Shown piece after piece: positions 1 through 7,985 of a stretch of DNA of 64,000 nt. Made by a program: the position numbers and the translations under genes. The DNA comes from Actinomycetospora chiangmaiensis DSM 45062. GTDB taxonomy: Bacteria; Actinomycetota; Actinomycetes; Mycobacteriales; Pseudonocardiaceae. The stretch spans positions 124,001-188,000 of the forward strand of contig NZ_KB903247.1 of NCBI RefSeq assembly GCF_000379625.1. The letters are read 5' to 3'. How positions within the stretch are numbered: the stretch's first letter is position 1; each line of letters opens with the position of its first letter. The notes under the pieces were generated by a model. The model was not told the origin of the DNA. It saw only the letters and a list, made by a program, of their open reading frames with translations, and ran no database searches.

Positions 1-857
1 ATCCCGTGCAGGAACGGGGTCGCGGCGACGGTGACGCTGCACCGCTCGCGCTCGACGAGGGCCAGGGCGGCGCCCGGGTCCCAGACGTCCTGGTAGACGA
101 CCGTCGTGGCGAGCATCGTCGCCAGGTGGAAGCCGTAGAGCACGCCGGTCACGTGGGCGACCGGCGAGGGCATCCACACGACGTCGTCGGCGGTCAGCCC
201 GAGGTGGGCGATCATGCTGGCGTCCTCGGCCGCGAGCGTCTCGTGGCAGTGCACGGCGCCCTTCGGGTCGGACTCGGTGCCGGAGGTGTAGAGCAGCACG
301 GCGGGGTCGGTCGGCTCGCGGCCGGGCGCGGCGGCCGGGTCGTCCCCGTCGAGGGCGTCGAAGCGGAGCTCCCCGTCGCCGCGGACCACGACGAGGTGCG
401 CCAGGTCGTCGAGCTCCTCCCGCAGCGTCCGGCCCAGGGCGGCGTGGTCGAAGCCGCGGAAGACGCCCGGGACCACCAGGACCTTCGACCGTGCGGTGCG
501 CAGCGCGAACCGCATCTCCCGCTCGCGCAGGATCGGCATCAGCGGGTTCGACACGGCACCGAGCCGCAGCACCGCCAGGTGGACGACGAGGGCCTCCCAC
601 CAGTTCGGGAGCTGCAGGGAGACGACGTCGCCGCGCCCGACGCCGAGGCCGCGCAGGCCCGCCGTCGTGCGCGCGACCCGGTCCGCGAGCGCGGCGTAGG
701 TCAGGCGGGTGCGGCCCTCGACGACGGCCCTGCGGGCGGGGTGGGCGGCCGCGGCGTCGTCGAGCCAGGAGTCCAGGAGCCGGTTCGGCCAGTGGCCGGA
801 GGCGCGCCAGCGGGCGACCGCGTCCGGGTCGGGTTCCGGGAAGCTCAGGAGGCCCAC
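1..857 (-). CDS. AMP-forming acyl-CoA synthetase, N-terminal part (runs off left edge)
   Basis: About 285 N-terminal residues of an ANL-superfamily acyl/aryl-CoA ligase; the remainder lies outside the window. The enzyme would adenylate a carboxylic acid and transfer it to CoA in the cytoplasm. The adenylation P-loop is visible near residues 187-202 (LLYTSGTESDPKGAVH), preceded by the usual N-terminal domain (PNWWEAL, RLGAVSNPLMPI). The TSGTESDPKG form, rather than TSGTTGxPKG, resembles cyclohexanecarboxylate/medium-chain ligases, which is family recall rather than proof. I chose the GTG at 857 because it overlaps the stop of the upstream SDR by 13 bp, which implies translational coupling. Substrate unknown. 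Confidence 0.85.
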   Translation of the reverse strand, partial: MGLLSFPEPDPDAVARWRASGHWPNRLLDSWLDDAAAAHPARRAVVEGRTRLTYAALADRVARTTAGLRGLGVGRGDVVSLQLPNWWEALVVHLAVLRLGAVSNPLMPILREREMRFALRTARSKVLVVPGVFRGFDHAALGRTLREELDDLAHLVVVRGDGELRFDALDGDDPAAAPGREPTDPAVLLYTSGTESDPKGAVHCHETLAAEDASMIAHLGLTADDVVWMPSPVAHVTGVLYGFHLATMLATTVVYQDVWDPGAALALVERERCSVTVAATPFLHG

Positions 858-1612
858 GTCGACCCGCCGTCCACCACCAGGGAGCTGCCGTGCACGAAGG
901 CGGCCATCGGGCTCGCGAGCCAGACCGCGGCGTCGGCGATGTCCCCGGGCTGCCCGGCACGCCCGAGCGGGATGCGGCTCTCGCTGACCGAGCCGGTGTC
1001 GATGCGGCCGAGGTCCGTGCGGGTCATCTCGGTCTCGGTGAGCCCGGGGTGCAACGCGTTGACCCGCACGCCCGCACGGCCGAGTTCGGCGGCGAGGGAG
1101 TAGGCGAGCAGTCGGACGGCGCCCTTCGACGCGGTGTAGACCGCGAGGTCGGACTGTCCCTTGAGTCCGCCGGTCGAGGAGACGAGCACGATCGAGCCGC
1201 GGCCCCGGTCCACCATCCGCCGGGCGGCGGCCTGGGCGGTGAAGAACGTGCCCTTGGCGTTGACGTCCATCACCGCGTCGTAGTCGGCCTCGGTGACGTC
1301 GAGGAGCCCGCCGCGTCGGGCGATACCGGCGGCCGTGACCAGGACGTCCACGCCCCCGAGCGCGTCGGCGGCGGCCACGGCGGCCTCGGCCTGCGCGGGG
1401 TCGGTCACGTCGGTCCGGACGAAGACCGCCTCCGCCCCGGCCGACCGCACCAGCTCCGTCGTCGGGACCCCGCCCTCCCGCGGGTCCTCGCGGCGGTCGG
1501 CGACCACCACGGCACGGGCTCCGTGGCGAGCGCAGCGCTCGGCGATCGCACGGCCGATGCCGCTGGCCCCACCGGTGACGACGGCGACGATGCCGTCCAG
1601 CATGTCGGTCAT
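845..1612 (-). CDS. SDR family NAD(P)-dependent oxidoreductase
   Basis: Classical short-chain dehydrogenase of 255 residues, the usual length. The cofactor motif TGGASGIG lies near residues 13-20, the active-site YTASK near 157-161, and the C-terminal signature VVDGGSTW is present. It would oxidise or reduce a hydroxy/keto group of a pathway intermediate with NAD(H) or NADP(H). It is the first gene of a leftward operon with the acyl-CoA ligase and is divergent from another SDR; the 61-bp gap between them holds a GTCAAC-type operator. Substrate cannot be read from sequence. Confidence 0.9.
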   Translation of the reverse strand: MTDMLDGIVAVVTGGASGIGRAIAERCARHGARAVVVADRREDPREGGVPTTELVRSAGAEAVFVRTDVTDPAQAEAAVAAADALGGVDVLVTAAGIARRGGLLDVTEADYDAVMDVNAKGTFFTAQAAARRMVDRGRGSIVLVSSTGGLKGQSDLAVYTASKGAVRLLAYSLAAELGRAGVRVNALHPGLTETEMTRTDLGRIDTGSVSESRIPLGRAGQPGDIADAAVWLASPMAAFVHGSSLVVDGGSTWAS

Positions 1613-1644
1613 GAGGTGCGATGATCCTCGCCGGACGACCCGTA

Positions 1645-1662
1645 ATCAACACAGACGTTGAC
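1645..1662. promoter_or_regulatory. Predicted operator, site A of the GTCAAC-N6-GTTGAC regulon
   Basis: An 18-bp near-perfect dyad (ATCAAC-N6-GTTGAC) lies in the short gap between two divergent SDR genes. The left half-site has one mismatch to the consensus of the other four sites. The size and symmetry suit a TetR-family dimer; the likely binder is the TetR protein encoded at 17.0 kb. Confidence 0.65.
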
Positions 1663-1673
1663 CTGGAGGACTC

Positions 1674-2441
1674 GTGCAGCTGTTCGACCTGACCGGCAAG
1701 GTCGCGGTGGTCACCGGCGGAACGCGCGGCATCGGGCTGATGATCGCGCGCGGCCTGCTCGACGCCGGGGCGCGCGTGTACGTCAGCTCGCGCAAGGCCG
1801 CGGCGGGCGACGACGCGGTGCGTGAGCTCGCGCCGCACGGCGACGTCGTCTCGATCCCCGCCGACGTCTCGACCGAGGGGCAGTGCAAGCACCTCGCGGC
1901 CCTCGTGCGGGAGAGGGAATCGGCCGTGCACGTGCTCGTCAACAATGCGGGCGCGACGTGGGGGGAGCCGTTGGAGGAGTACCCGGCCGAGGCGTGGGAC
2001 AAGGTCCTCGACCTGAACCTCAAGGCGCCGTTCTTCCTGACCCGCGCTTTCGTGGACCTGCTGGAGGCCTCGGGGTCACCGGAGGAGACGGCCTCGGTGA
2101 TCAACATCGGGAGCATCGACGGCCTGCGCGTGACCCCGCTGCCGACCTACGCGTACTCGGCGTCGAAGGCGGGCGTGCACCAGCTGACCCGCGTGCTGGC
2201 CGCCGAGCTCGGACCGCGGAACGTGCGGGTCAACGCGATCGCGCCGGGTCCGTTCGAGTCGAAGATGATGGCGGCGACGCTCGCCGAGCGCGGCGACGAG
2301 ATCGCGGCGTCCTCGGTGCTGGGCCGGATCGGGCAGCCCGACGACATGGCGGGCGCCGCGGTCTTCCTGGCCTCGCGGGCGTCGGCCTACGTCACGGGTG
2401 CGGTGCTGCCGGTCGACGGTGGGATCTGGGCCGCCAGGTGA
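1674..2441 (+). CDS. SDR family oxidoreductase
   Basis: Short-chain dehydrogenase, 255 residues. It has TGGTRGIG near residue 14, NNAG near 90, YAYSASKAG with the catalytic Tyr/Lys near 163-167, and the C-terminal PVDGGIW. The GTG at 1674 is preceded by a good ribosome binding site (tggagga). The order of motifs is that of FabG-like or hydroxysteroid-type SDRs. It is transcribed away from the operator at 1645-1662 and probably belongs to the same regulon. It is followed by a 40-bp palindrome that may end the transcript. Natural substrate not determinable. Confidence 0.9.
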   Translation: MQLFDLTGKVAVVTGGTRGIGLMIARGLLDAGARVYVSSRKAAAGDDAVRELAPHGDVVSIPADVSTEGQCKHLAALVRERESAVHVLVNNAGATWGEPLEEYPAEAWDKVLDLNLKAPFFLTRAFVDLLEASGSPEETASVINIGSIDGLRVTPLPTYAYSASKAGVHQLTRVLAAELGPRNVRVNAIAPGPFESKMMAATLAERGDEIAASSVLGRIGQPDDMAGAAVFLASRASAYVTGAVLPVDGGIWAAR

Positions 2442-2450
2442 CTTCGTCCT

Positions 2451-2490
2451 GTGAGTACTTTTCCGTGTCCTGACACGGATTAGTACTCAA
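2451..2490. repeat. 40-bp palindromic element, copy 1 (tccgtgtc class)
   Basis: Outer arms gtgagtact / agtactcaa with an inner arm around tccgtgtc/gacacgga. It lies 10 bp after the stop of the SDR and before the SRPBCC gene. It belongs to an eight-copy family of the same 40-bp length in this window. Confidence 0.7.
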
Positions 2491-2512
2491 GGGCCGGAGG
2501 CACCCCGGCGCC

Positions 2513-2974
2513 GTGACCGAGAAGTCCCTCGAAGCGTCCCGCGTCGTCGACGCCCGCCCGGACCAGGTGTTCGCCCTGCTGGCGGCCCCCGACCGACACC
2601 CCGAGCTCGATGCCTCCGGCACCGTCCGCGGGTCCCGGACCCACCGCCCGCTCACCGGCGTCGGCGACGTGTTCGAGATGGAGATGCACGGCCGCGACAT
2701 GGGCGACTACGTCGTCGACAACCACGTCGTGACATACGAGCCCGACACCGAGATCGCCTGGGCGCCTGCCACCCACGGCGGCGACCGGGGCGGCCAGGTG
2801 TGGGGCTACCGGCTGGAGGCGTGCAACGGCGGCGGCAGCACCCGGGTCACCCACGTCTACGACTGGTCCGCCGTGACCCTCGAGCGGCTGCTGCCCTACC
2901 TGCCCGTGGTCGACGCGGACGGGCTCGCCGCGACGCTGGACCGGGTCGCCGGGTGCTTCGCTCGTGAGCACTAA
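2513..2974 (+). CDS. SRPBCC family protein
   Basis: A 153-residue START/Bet v1-like (SRPBCC) protein, recognisable by the N-terminal ASRVVDARPDQVFALLAAPD pattern, a central antiparallel sheet and the C-terminal helix. Such proteins bind hydrophobic ligands or act as cyclases; no catalytic residues can be assigned. It starts with GTG at 2513. The stop codon (TAA at 2972-2974) lies inside a 40-bp palindrome, so the last residues (AREH) are encoded by that repeat. It sits in the catabolic cluster but without a visible operator of its own. Confidence 0.75.
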   Translation: MTEKSLEASRVVDARPDQVFALLAAPDRHPELDASGTVRGSRTHRPLTGVGDVFEMEMHGRDMGDYVVDNHVVTYEPDTEIAWAPATHGGDRGGQVWGYRLEACNGGGSTRVTHVYDWSAVTLERLLPYLPVVDADGLAATLDRVAGCFAREH

Positions 2975-3003
2975 GTGGGCCTATAGGTCCACTTAGTGCT
3001 CAC
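2964..3003. repeat. 40-bp palindromic element, copy 2 (ctatag class), between convergent genes
   Basis: Perfect 20-bp arms (2959-2978 and 2989-3008, including flanks) around a gcctatagg centre. It lies between a rightward gene ending inside it and a leftward gene ending at 3019, so a bidirectional transcription terminator is the simplest role. The right flank carries the gcgcgacgcgcac extension typical of the family. Confidence 0.8.
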
Positions 3004-3018
3004 GAGCGCGACGCGCAC

Positions 3019-3816
3019 CTACCAGGCGACGGCGCCGCCGTCCACCAGCAGGTTCGCGCCCGTGACGTAGGACGCCGCCCCGCTCAGCAGGAATACGACC
3101 GGACCTACGAGCTCCTCGGTCTCCGCCATGCGTCCGAGCGGGATGTCCTTCGTGTAGGCCTGCACGTGCGGCCACACATCGGGGTGCTTGGCCATCGGCG
3201 TGGCCGTGTAGCCGGGGCTGACGGCGTTGACGCGCACGCCGCGGTCCGCCCACTCCAGCGCCAGCGACGTCGTCAGGTGCAGGCCGCCGGCCTTCGCCGC
3301 GTTGTAGTGCACCTGCGAGAGGCCGCGGTTGGCGATCGTGGCCGAGATCGACCCGATGTTGACGATGCTGCCGCCCCCGTTGGCCAGCATCGCCGCGCCC
3401 TCGGCCTGGCAGCACGTGAACACGCCGGTGAGGTTCACGTCCAGGAGCCGCTGCCACTGCGCGCGCGGCATCTCCTCGGCCGGGGCGTTGTCGTGCACCC
3501 CCGCGCAGTTGACGGCGTGGCGCACCGGGCCCAGCTCGTCCTGTGCGCGCCGGACGGCCGCGGCCATCGCGTCGGCGTCCGCGACGTCGGCCTCGATCGC
3601 CAGGGCACGCCGGCCGAGGTCCTCGATGGCGGCCACCGTCTGCTTGAGGCCGTCGACCGAGACGTCCACGCAGGCCACGTCGGCGCCGAACTCGGCGAGG
3701 CCGAGGGCCACGCGGGCTCCGATCCCACCGGCCGCCCCGGTGACCAGCGCCGTGACCGGGCCGTCCGTGTCGAGCCGGAACGACGGGGCCGGGCCCGCCG
3801 GGAAGGAGGTCGTCAC
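3019..3816 (-). CDS. SDR family oxidoreductase
   Basis: Short-chain dehydrogenase of 265 residues with TGAAGGIG near residue 30, NCAG near 105, the active-site pattern HYNAAK and C-terminal LLVDGGAVAW. It starts at GTG 3816, overlapping the stop of the LLM gene by 4 bp (GTGA), so it is translationally coupled to that monooxygenase. The pairing suggests that it oxidises the alcohol made by the LLM enzyme, or reduces a keto product, in the same pathway. It ends at a palindromic element shared with the convergent SRPBCC gene. Confidence 0.9.
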   Translation of the reverse strand: MTTSFPAGPAPSFRLDTDGPVTALVTGAAGGIGARVALGLAEFGADVACVDVSVDGLKQTVAAIEDLGRRALAIEADVADADAMAAAVRRAQDELGPVRHAVNCAGVHDNAPAEEMPRAQWQRLLDVNLTGVFTCCQAEGAAMLANGGGSIVNIGSISATIANRGLSQVHYNAAKAGGLHLTTSLALEWADRGVRVNAVSPGYTATPMAKHPDVWPHVQAYTKDIPLGRMAETEELVGPVVFLLSGAASYVTGANLLVDGGAVAW

Positions 3817-5000
3817 GTCTGCGCCACCTGACGCGCCTCGCGCTCGGCCTGGTGCTGCGCGGTGAAGGAGTTGATCGCGTCCCACTGCTTCGCGGCCAGC
3901 GGGTCGCGCACGCTGCGGGTCCACGCCTCGTTGGCGAGCAGACGACGGTCGGTCTTCTTGAACTTCGGGATCACGTGGTTGGCGAACAGGTGGTAGTGGT
4001 GCAGCGTCGCCTCCCACGGCGCCCAGTTGTGGGCGAACATCAGGTAGGCGCCGAAGCCGCCCTTGGACTGCTCGTCCAGGCGCTCGATCTGGTCGACCGC
4101 GTCGTCCACGGTGCCGATGACGCCCATGCCCGACTCGATGACGAACTCGATGCGCTCCTTGGTGTTCTCACCCTGGACGCCGAGCTGCGGCGCGGCCGCG
4201 GTGTGCTGCAGGTAGTCGAACCACTCGTTGATGCCGTACTCGACGTCCTTGATCGCCTGGTCCTTGGTGTCGGCGATGTGCATCGGCCCGACGAGGCGCC
4301 AGCCCTCGCGGCTGGGCTCGGTGCCGTGCTCGGCGGCCATCTCCTGGACGACGTCCCAGTGCATGGCCAGCGCGTCGAAGCCGGCGGCGCTCATCGTCGC
4401 GCCGATCGAGATCATGCCGAGGCCGTGCTTGCCCACCAGGCGGGGGCCCGACGGCGAGACGATCGCGGCGGTGGCGATCTCCGGGTGCGGCCACGAGTAC
4501 GCGTCCATCTGCAGGCGCGCGTCGACCAGCTTGTAGCGGCCGGTGTCGATCGAGATCGGCTCGTCGCTGGTGAGCAGGTGCATGAGGACGTCGACGTCCT
4601 GCTCCAGCGCGGCCCGCGCGTCGGCCGGGTCGAGGCCGAACATGCCGGCGTCGGTGGCGAGGGCGCCCGGCCCGACGCCGAGGATCGTGCGGCCACGGGT
4701 GAGGTGGTCGAGCAGGATCAGGCGGTCCGCGATGTGGAACGGGTTGTGGTACGGCAGCGACATCACGCCGGTGCCCAGCTTGATGTGCTTGGTCACCTGC
4801 GCGACGTGCGCGATGAACAGCATCGGGTCGCCGATGAGCTCCACGCCGCACGAGTGGTGCTCGCCGAACCACGCCTCGTCGAAGCCCATCTCGTCGAGTC
4901 GCTGCACGAGCTCGACGTCGCGCTGCAGCGAGTAGGTCGGGTTCTGCCCGACGGGGACGTGGTGGGGCGGCAGGAAGATACCGAAGCGCATGCGGGACAC
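3813..5000 (-). CDS. LLM class flavin-dependent monooxygenase (limonene monooxygenase LimB-like)
   Basis: A 395-residue luciferase-like (LLM) monooxygenase, an FMNH2- or F420-dependent TIM-barrel enzyme. The N-terminus RFGIFLPPHHVPVGQNPTY, then FDEAWFGEHHSCGVEL and LGVGPGALATDAGMFGLD, resembles limonene 1,2-monooxygenase-type proteins; this is from memory of the family. I prefer the GTG at 5000 (VSRMRFGIF) over the ATG at 4991 because AAGGAG stands 6 bp upstream of it. It is transcribed divergently from an MFS transporter across operator site B, and is coupled to a downstream SDR. A role in attacking a cyclic or terpenoid hydrocarbon is inference. Confidence 0.85.
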   Translation of the reverse strand: MSRMRFGIFLPPHHVPVGQNPTYSLQRDVELVQRLDEMGFDEAWFGEHHSCGVELIGDPMLFIAHVAQVTKHIKLGTGVMSLPYHNPFHIADRLILLDHLTRGRTILGVGPGALATDAGMFGLDPADARAALEQDVDVLMHLLTSDEPISIDTGRYKLVDARLQMDAYSWPHPEIATAAIVSPSGPRLVGKHGLGMISIGATMSAAGFDALAMHWDVVQEMAAEHGTEPSREGWRLVGPMHIADTKDQAIKDVEYGINEWFDYLQHTAAAPQLGVQGENTKERIEFVIESGMGVIGTVDDAVDQIERLDEQSKGGFGAYLMFAHNWAPWEATLHHYHLFANHVIPKFKKTDRRLLANEAWTRSVRDPLAAKQWDAINSFTAQHQAEREARQVAQT

Positions 5001-5067
5001 GGAGGACTCCTTCGTCGGCCGGGAGCTTCGCTGAAGATCGAAACTATGACGGCGATCACGTCGTACC

Positions 5068-5085
5068 GTCAACGTAGCCGTTGAC
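5068..5085. promoter_or_regulatory. Predicted operator, site B
   Basis: Perfect palindrome GTCAAC-N6-GTTGAC between the divergent LLM and MFS genes. A likely -10 hexamer, TACCGT at 5064-5069, overlaps its left half, as expected for repression by occlusion. Confidence 0.75.
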
Positions 5086-5155
5086 TGACACGCCCGGCAA
5101 GGGTGGGAGCGCGACGGCGTCGCAGGCCGGGCGGCGGACCCGTCGCCGGGCGACC

Positions 5156-6358
5156 ATGGACCTCGTGACGACGGCGTACCGGGAGGTGCTCGCGCGGCCC
5201 GGGCTCCGGGCGCTCTACCTCGTCGGGTTCGGCGCACGCCTCCCGGTGAGCGCGACCGGGGTGGTGCTCACGCTGCACGTGGCGGTCGGGCTGGACCGGG
5301 GGTTCGCGGCCGCGGGGCTGGTCGGCGGCGCCGTGACGTTCGGGACGGTGCTCGGCGCCCCGCTGCTCGGCCGGCTCGTCGACCGCGTCGGTCTGCGGCC
5401 GGTCCTGCTGCTGTGCGGGGTGTCCGAAGCGGTGTTCTGGGGCGTCGCGCCGCTGCTCGACGTCGGGCTCCTCGCGGCCGCGGCCTTCGCCGCGGGGCTG
5501 CTCGCGCTGCCCGCCTTCCCCGTCGTCCGGCAGTCGCTCGGCGCGGTGGTGCCCGAGGCCCGGCGGCGCCCGGCGTTCGCGCTGGACGCGATGTCGTCGG
5601 AGGTCTCCTTCATCGTCGGACCCGCCGCGGGGACCGGGGCCGTCCTCGCGCTGCCGTCGACGGTCGCGCTGTGGCTCGTCGGCGCCGCGTTCGTCCTCGG
5701 GACGGCGGCGCTGTGGTGGCTGGACCCGCCGACCCACGCGGGCGGTGAGCGGACGGCCGCGCCCTCGATGCGGCACTGGATGGGCGCGCCGATGGTCACG
5801 GCGCTCGCCGGGGCGGTCGCCGCCGTGCTGCTGCTCTCGGCCACCGAGCTGAGCGTCGTCGCCGCCCTCACGACGCGCGGGGAGACCGGCTGGTTCGCGC
5901 TGGCGAACACGGTGTGGTGCCTCGCGTCGCTGGTCGGCGGCTTCCGCTACGGCGTCGCGACGCGTCCGCCGGGCATGCCGACGCTGCTCGCGGCCCTCGC
6001 CGTCGGGACGGTCCCGGTGGCGTTCGGCGGCCCGTGGTGGTTGGTCACGGCGTTGATCGTCCCGGCGGGCGCGTTCTGCGCGCCCGCGATGTCGTCGGCC
6101 GCGGAGGCGGTCGGGCGGCTCGCCCCCGACGCCGCGCGCGGGATCGCGACCGGCCTGCACGGCGCGGCGATCATGCTCGGCGCCGCGATCGCGCAGCCCC
6201 TCGCCGGCGTGCTCATCGACCGGGTGTCCCCGACGGCGGCGCTGCTCACCGCCGTCGGGATCTGCCTGCTCGTGGCCCTGGGTGCCGCGGCGACCCTCAG
6301 AGGAGCCCCACCGCCCGCTCGGCCAGCAGGAACTTCCGCGCCCGGCCCGACGGCGTGA
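5156..6358 (+). CDS. MFS transporter
   Basis: Major facilitator superfamily protein of about 400 residues with 12 hydrophobic segments and a cytoplasmic motif A-like loop (PLLGRLVDRVGLRP) between helices 2 and 3. It probably takes up or exports the substrate of the catabolic cluster. I use the ATG at 5156; an in-frame TTG at 5081 lies inside the operator and just after the predicted -10, so it would need near-leaderless initiation. Its 3' end overlaps that of the convergent acyl-CoA synthetase by 62 bp. Substrate unknown. Confidence 0.8.
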   Translation: MDLVTTAYREVLARPGLRALYLVGFGARLPVSATGVVLTLHVAVGLDRGFAAAGLVGGAVTFGTVLGAPLLGRLVDRVGLRPVLLLCGVSEAVFWGVAPLLDVGLLAAAAFAAGLLALPAFPVVRQSLGAVVPEARRRPAFALDAMSSEVSFIVGPAAGTGAVLALPSTVALWLVGAAFVLGTAALWWLDPPTHAGGERTAAPSMRHWMGAPMVTALAGAVAAVLLLSATELSVVAALTTRGETGWFALANTVWCLASLVGGFRYGVATRPPGMPTLLAALAVGTVPVAFGGPWWLVTALIVPAGAFCAPAMSSAAEAVGRLAPDAARGIATGLHGAAIMLGAAIAQPLAGVLIDRVSPTAALLTAVGICLLVALGAAATLRGAPPPARPAGTSAPGPTA

Positions 6359-7985
6359 GTGGGATGTCGGCCACCGCGATCTCCGCGACGTGGCGCGGCA
6401 CCTTGAACCGCGCGAGGTTCTCCGTGCACCACGCGACGAGCACCTCGGCGTCGACGGTGTGCCCCTCCCGCGGGACGATCCAGGCCCACCCGACCTCACC
6501 GCGCCGGTCGTCGGGAACGGGGACGACGAACGCCTGGTGCACGCTCGGGTGCCGGGCGAGGACGGTCTCGACGTCGCCCGGCACGACCTGCTCGCCGCCG
6601 CAGCGGTAGCTGTCCTTGGTGCGCCCGACGAGGTGCAGGTACCCGTCGGGGTCGAGGACGCCGAGGTCCCCCGTGTGCAGCCAGCCGTCGGCCGTGAAGG
6701 CCGCCGCCGTCGCCTCGAGGTTGCGGTAGTAGCCCGACGTGACGCCCCACCCGCGGCAGACGAGCTCGCCGACCGACCCGAAGGGCAGGTCCTCGCCGGT
6801 CGCCGTGTCGATCACCTTGTACTCGACGAGCCGCCCGTCCATCGCCGGGTCGCCCGCCACGCCGGCCCGCTTCATCCGGCCGTTGGTGGTCATCCGCCGC
6901 TCGGGTGGGTCCTCCGGCCAGGTGCACGTGGTGGACGCCGTCGTCTCGCTCATCCCGTACCCGGTGACGACCTCGCCGGGGGAGAGGACCTCGTCGATCT
7001 CCGGCCAGATGCCGTGCGGCGACACCCCGCCCGAGGAGTACAGGTGCGTGAGCGACGACAGGTCGCGCGGCGCCGCCCGCTGCACCCGGATGAGCTCCGC
7101 GGTCATCGTCGGGATGAGCAGGGCGTCGTCGGCGCGCTCGGCCTCGATCGCGTCGAGGATCGCCGCCGGGTCGAACGTCCGCCGCATGATCACGCAGCCG
7201 CCGACGAACGGGACCGTCAGCAGCCCCTCGACGTAGCCGTACACGTGGAAGAGCGGCAGCGAGAACACGACGCGGTGCGCGTCGGTGTACGCGCGGCCCC
7301 ACGTCGATCCGTACGCCGTGCGCAGCAGCATGTCGTGCGTGAGCTGCACGCCCTTCGGCTCGCCGGTGGTGCCCGAGGTGAACAGGATGTCGGCGACGTC
7401 GTCGGGCTCACCGACCGGCACGTGGACCGGGTCCGCCGTCGCCAGGCCGGCGAGCGTGGTGACACCGGGGCGGGGGTCACCCGTCTCGTGCACGACGACG
7501 TGACGCAGCTCCGGGGCGGCAGCCGCGGCCACCCCGCCGGCCCAGTCGCCGAGGAGCTCGTCGAGCATCGTGAGGTGGTCGAGGTCGCGGAAGGAGTCCA
7601 TCGTGATCAGCACGCTCGCGTCGGACCGGCGCACGATGAACCCGAGCTCGTCGCGGCGGTTGGCCACGTTGATCGGCACCGTCACGGCCCCGAGCCGGGC
7701 GATGGCGTAGCGCACGGCGACGAACTCGGCGTCGTTCGCGAGCACCACCGCCACGTGGTCACCGCGCCCGACCCCGAGATCTCGCAGGCCACCGGCGACG
7801 CGCGCCGACCAGTCGCGCAGCTGCGCGTAGGTCCACGTGCCGGCCTCGGTGATGACGAACGGCCGGTCGGCGAACTCCTCGCACGCGGCGTCCAGGGCGC
7901 CCGACAGGGTGCGCGGCACCCACGTCGGCTGCCGCTTCTCGATCGCCGCCCGCCGCTGGGCCGCGGACAGCGGGTGGACGCTCAT
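6297..7985 (-). CDS. AMP-forming acyl-CoA synthetase
   Basis: A 562-residue ANL acyl-CoA ligase of full length. It has the P-loop ILFTSGTTGEPKGVQLTHD, the A5-type motif GYGMSETTAS, the A7/A8 region GWLHTGDLGVLDPDGYLHLVGRTKD and the C-terminal TPSGRARKF with the adenylation lysine. It would activate an acid formed after Baeyer-Villiger cleavage and hydrolysis. The ATG overlaps the stop of the monooxygenase by 4 bp, so the two are co-translated. The last 62 bp overlap the convergent MFS gene. Confidence 0.92.
   Translation of the reverse strand: MSVHPLSAAQRRAAIEKRQPTWVPRTLSGALDAACEEFADRPFVITEAGTWTYAQLRDWSARVAGGLRDLGVGRGDHVAVVLANDAEFVAVRYAIARLGAVTVPINVANRRDELGFIVRRSDASVLITMDSFRDLDHLTMLDELLGDWAGGVAAAAAPELRHVVVHETGDPRPGVTTLAGLATADPVHVPVGEPDDVADILFTSGTTGEPKGVQLTHDMLLRTAYGSTWGRAYTDAHRVVFSLPLFHVYGYVEGLLTVPFVGGCVIMRRTFDPAAILDAIEAERADDALLIPTMTAELIRVQRAAPRDLSSLTHLYSSGGVSPHGIWPEIDEVLSPGEVVTGYGMSETTASTTCTWPEDPPERRMTTNGRMKRAGVAGDPAMDGRLVEYKVIDTATGEDLPFGSVGELVCRGWGVTSGYYRNLEATAAAFTADGWLHTGDLGVLDPDGYLHLVGRTKDSYRCGGEQVVPGDVETVLARHPSVHQAFVVPVPDDRRGEVGWAWIVPREGHTVDAEVLVAWCTENLARFKVPRHVAEIAVADIPLTPSGRARKFLLAERAVGLL

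Noticed and set aside
2513-2974. Antisense frames over the SRPBCC gene (2392-2971)
   Set aside because: They show no domain pattern, whereas the + frame has a clear START-like sequence and start site.
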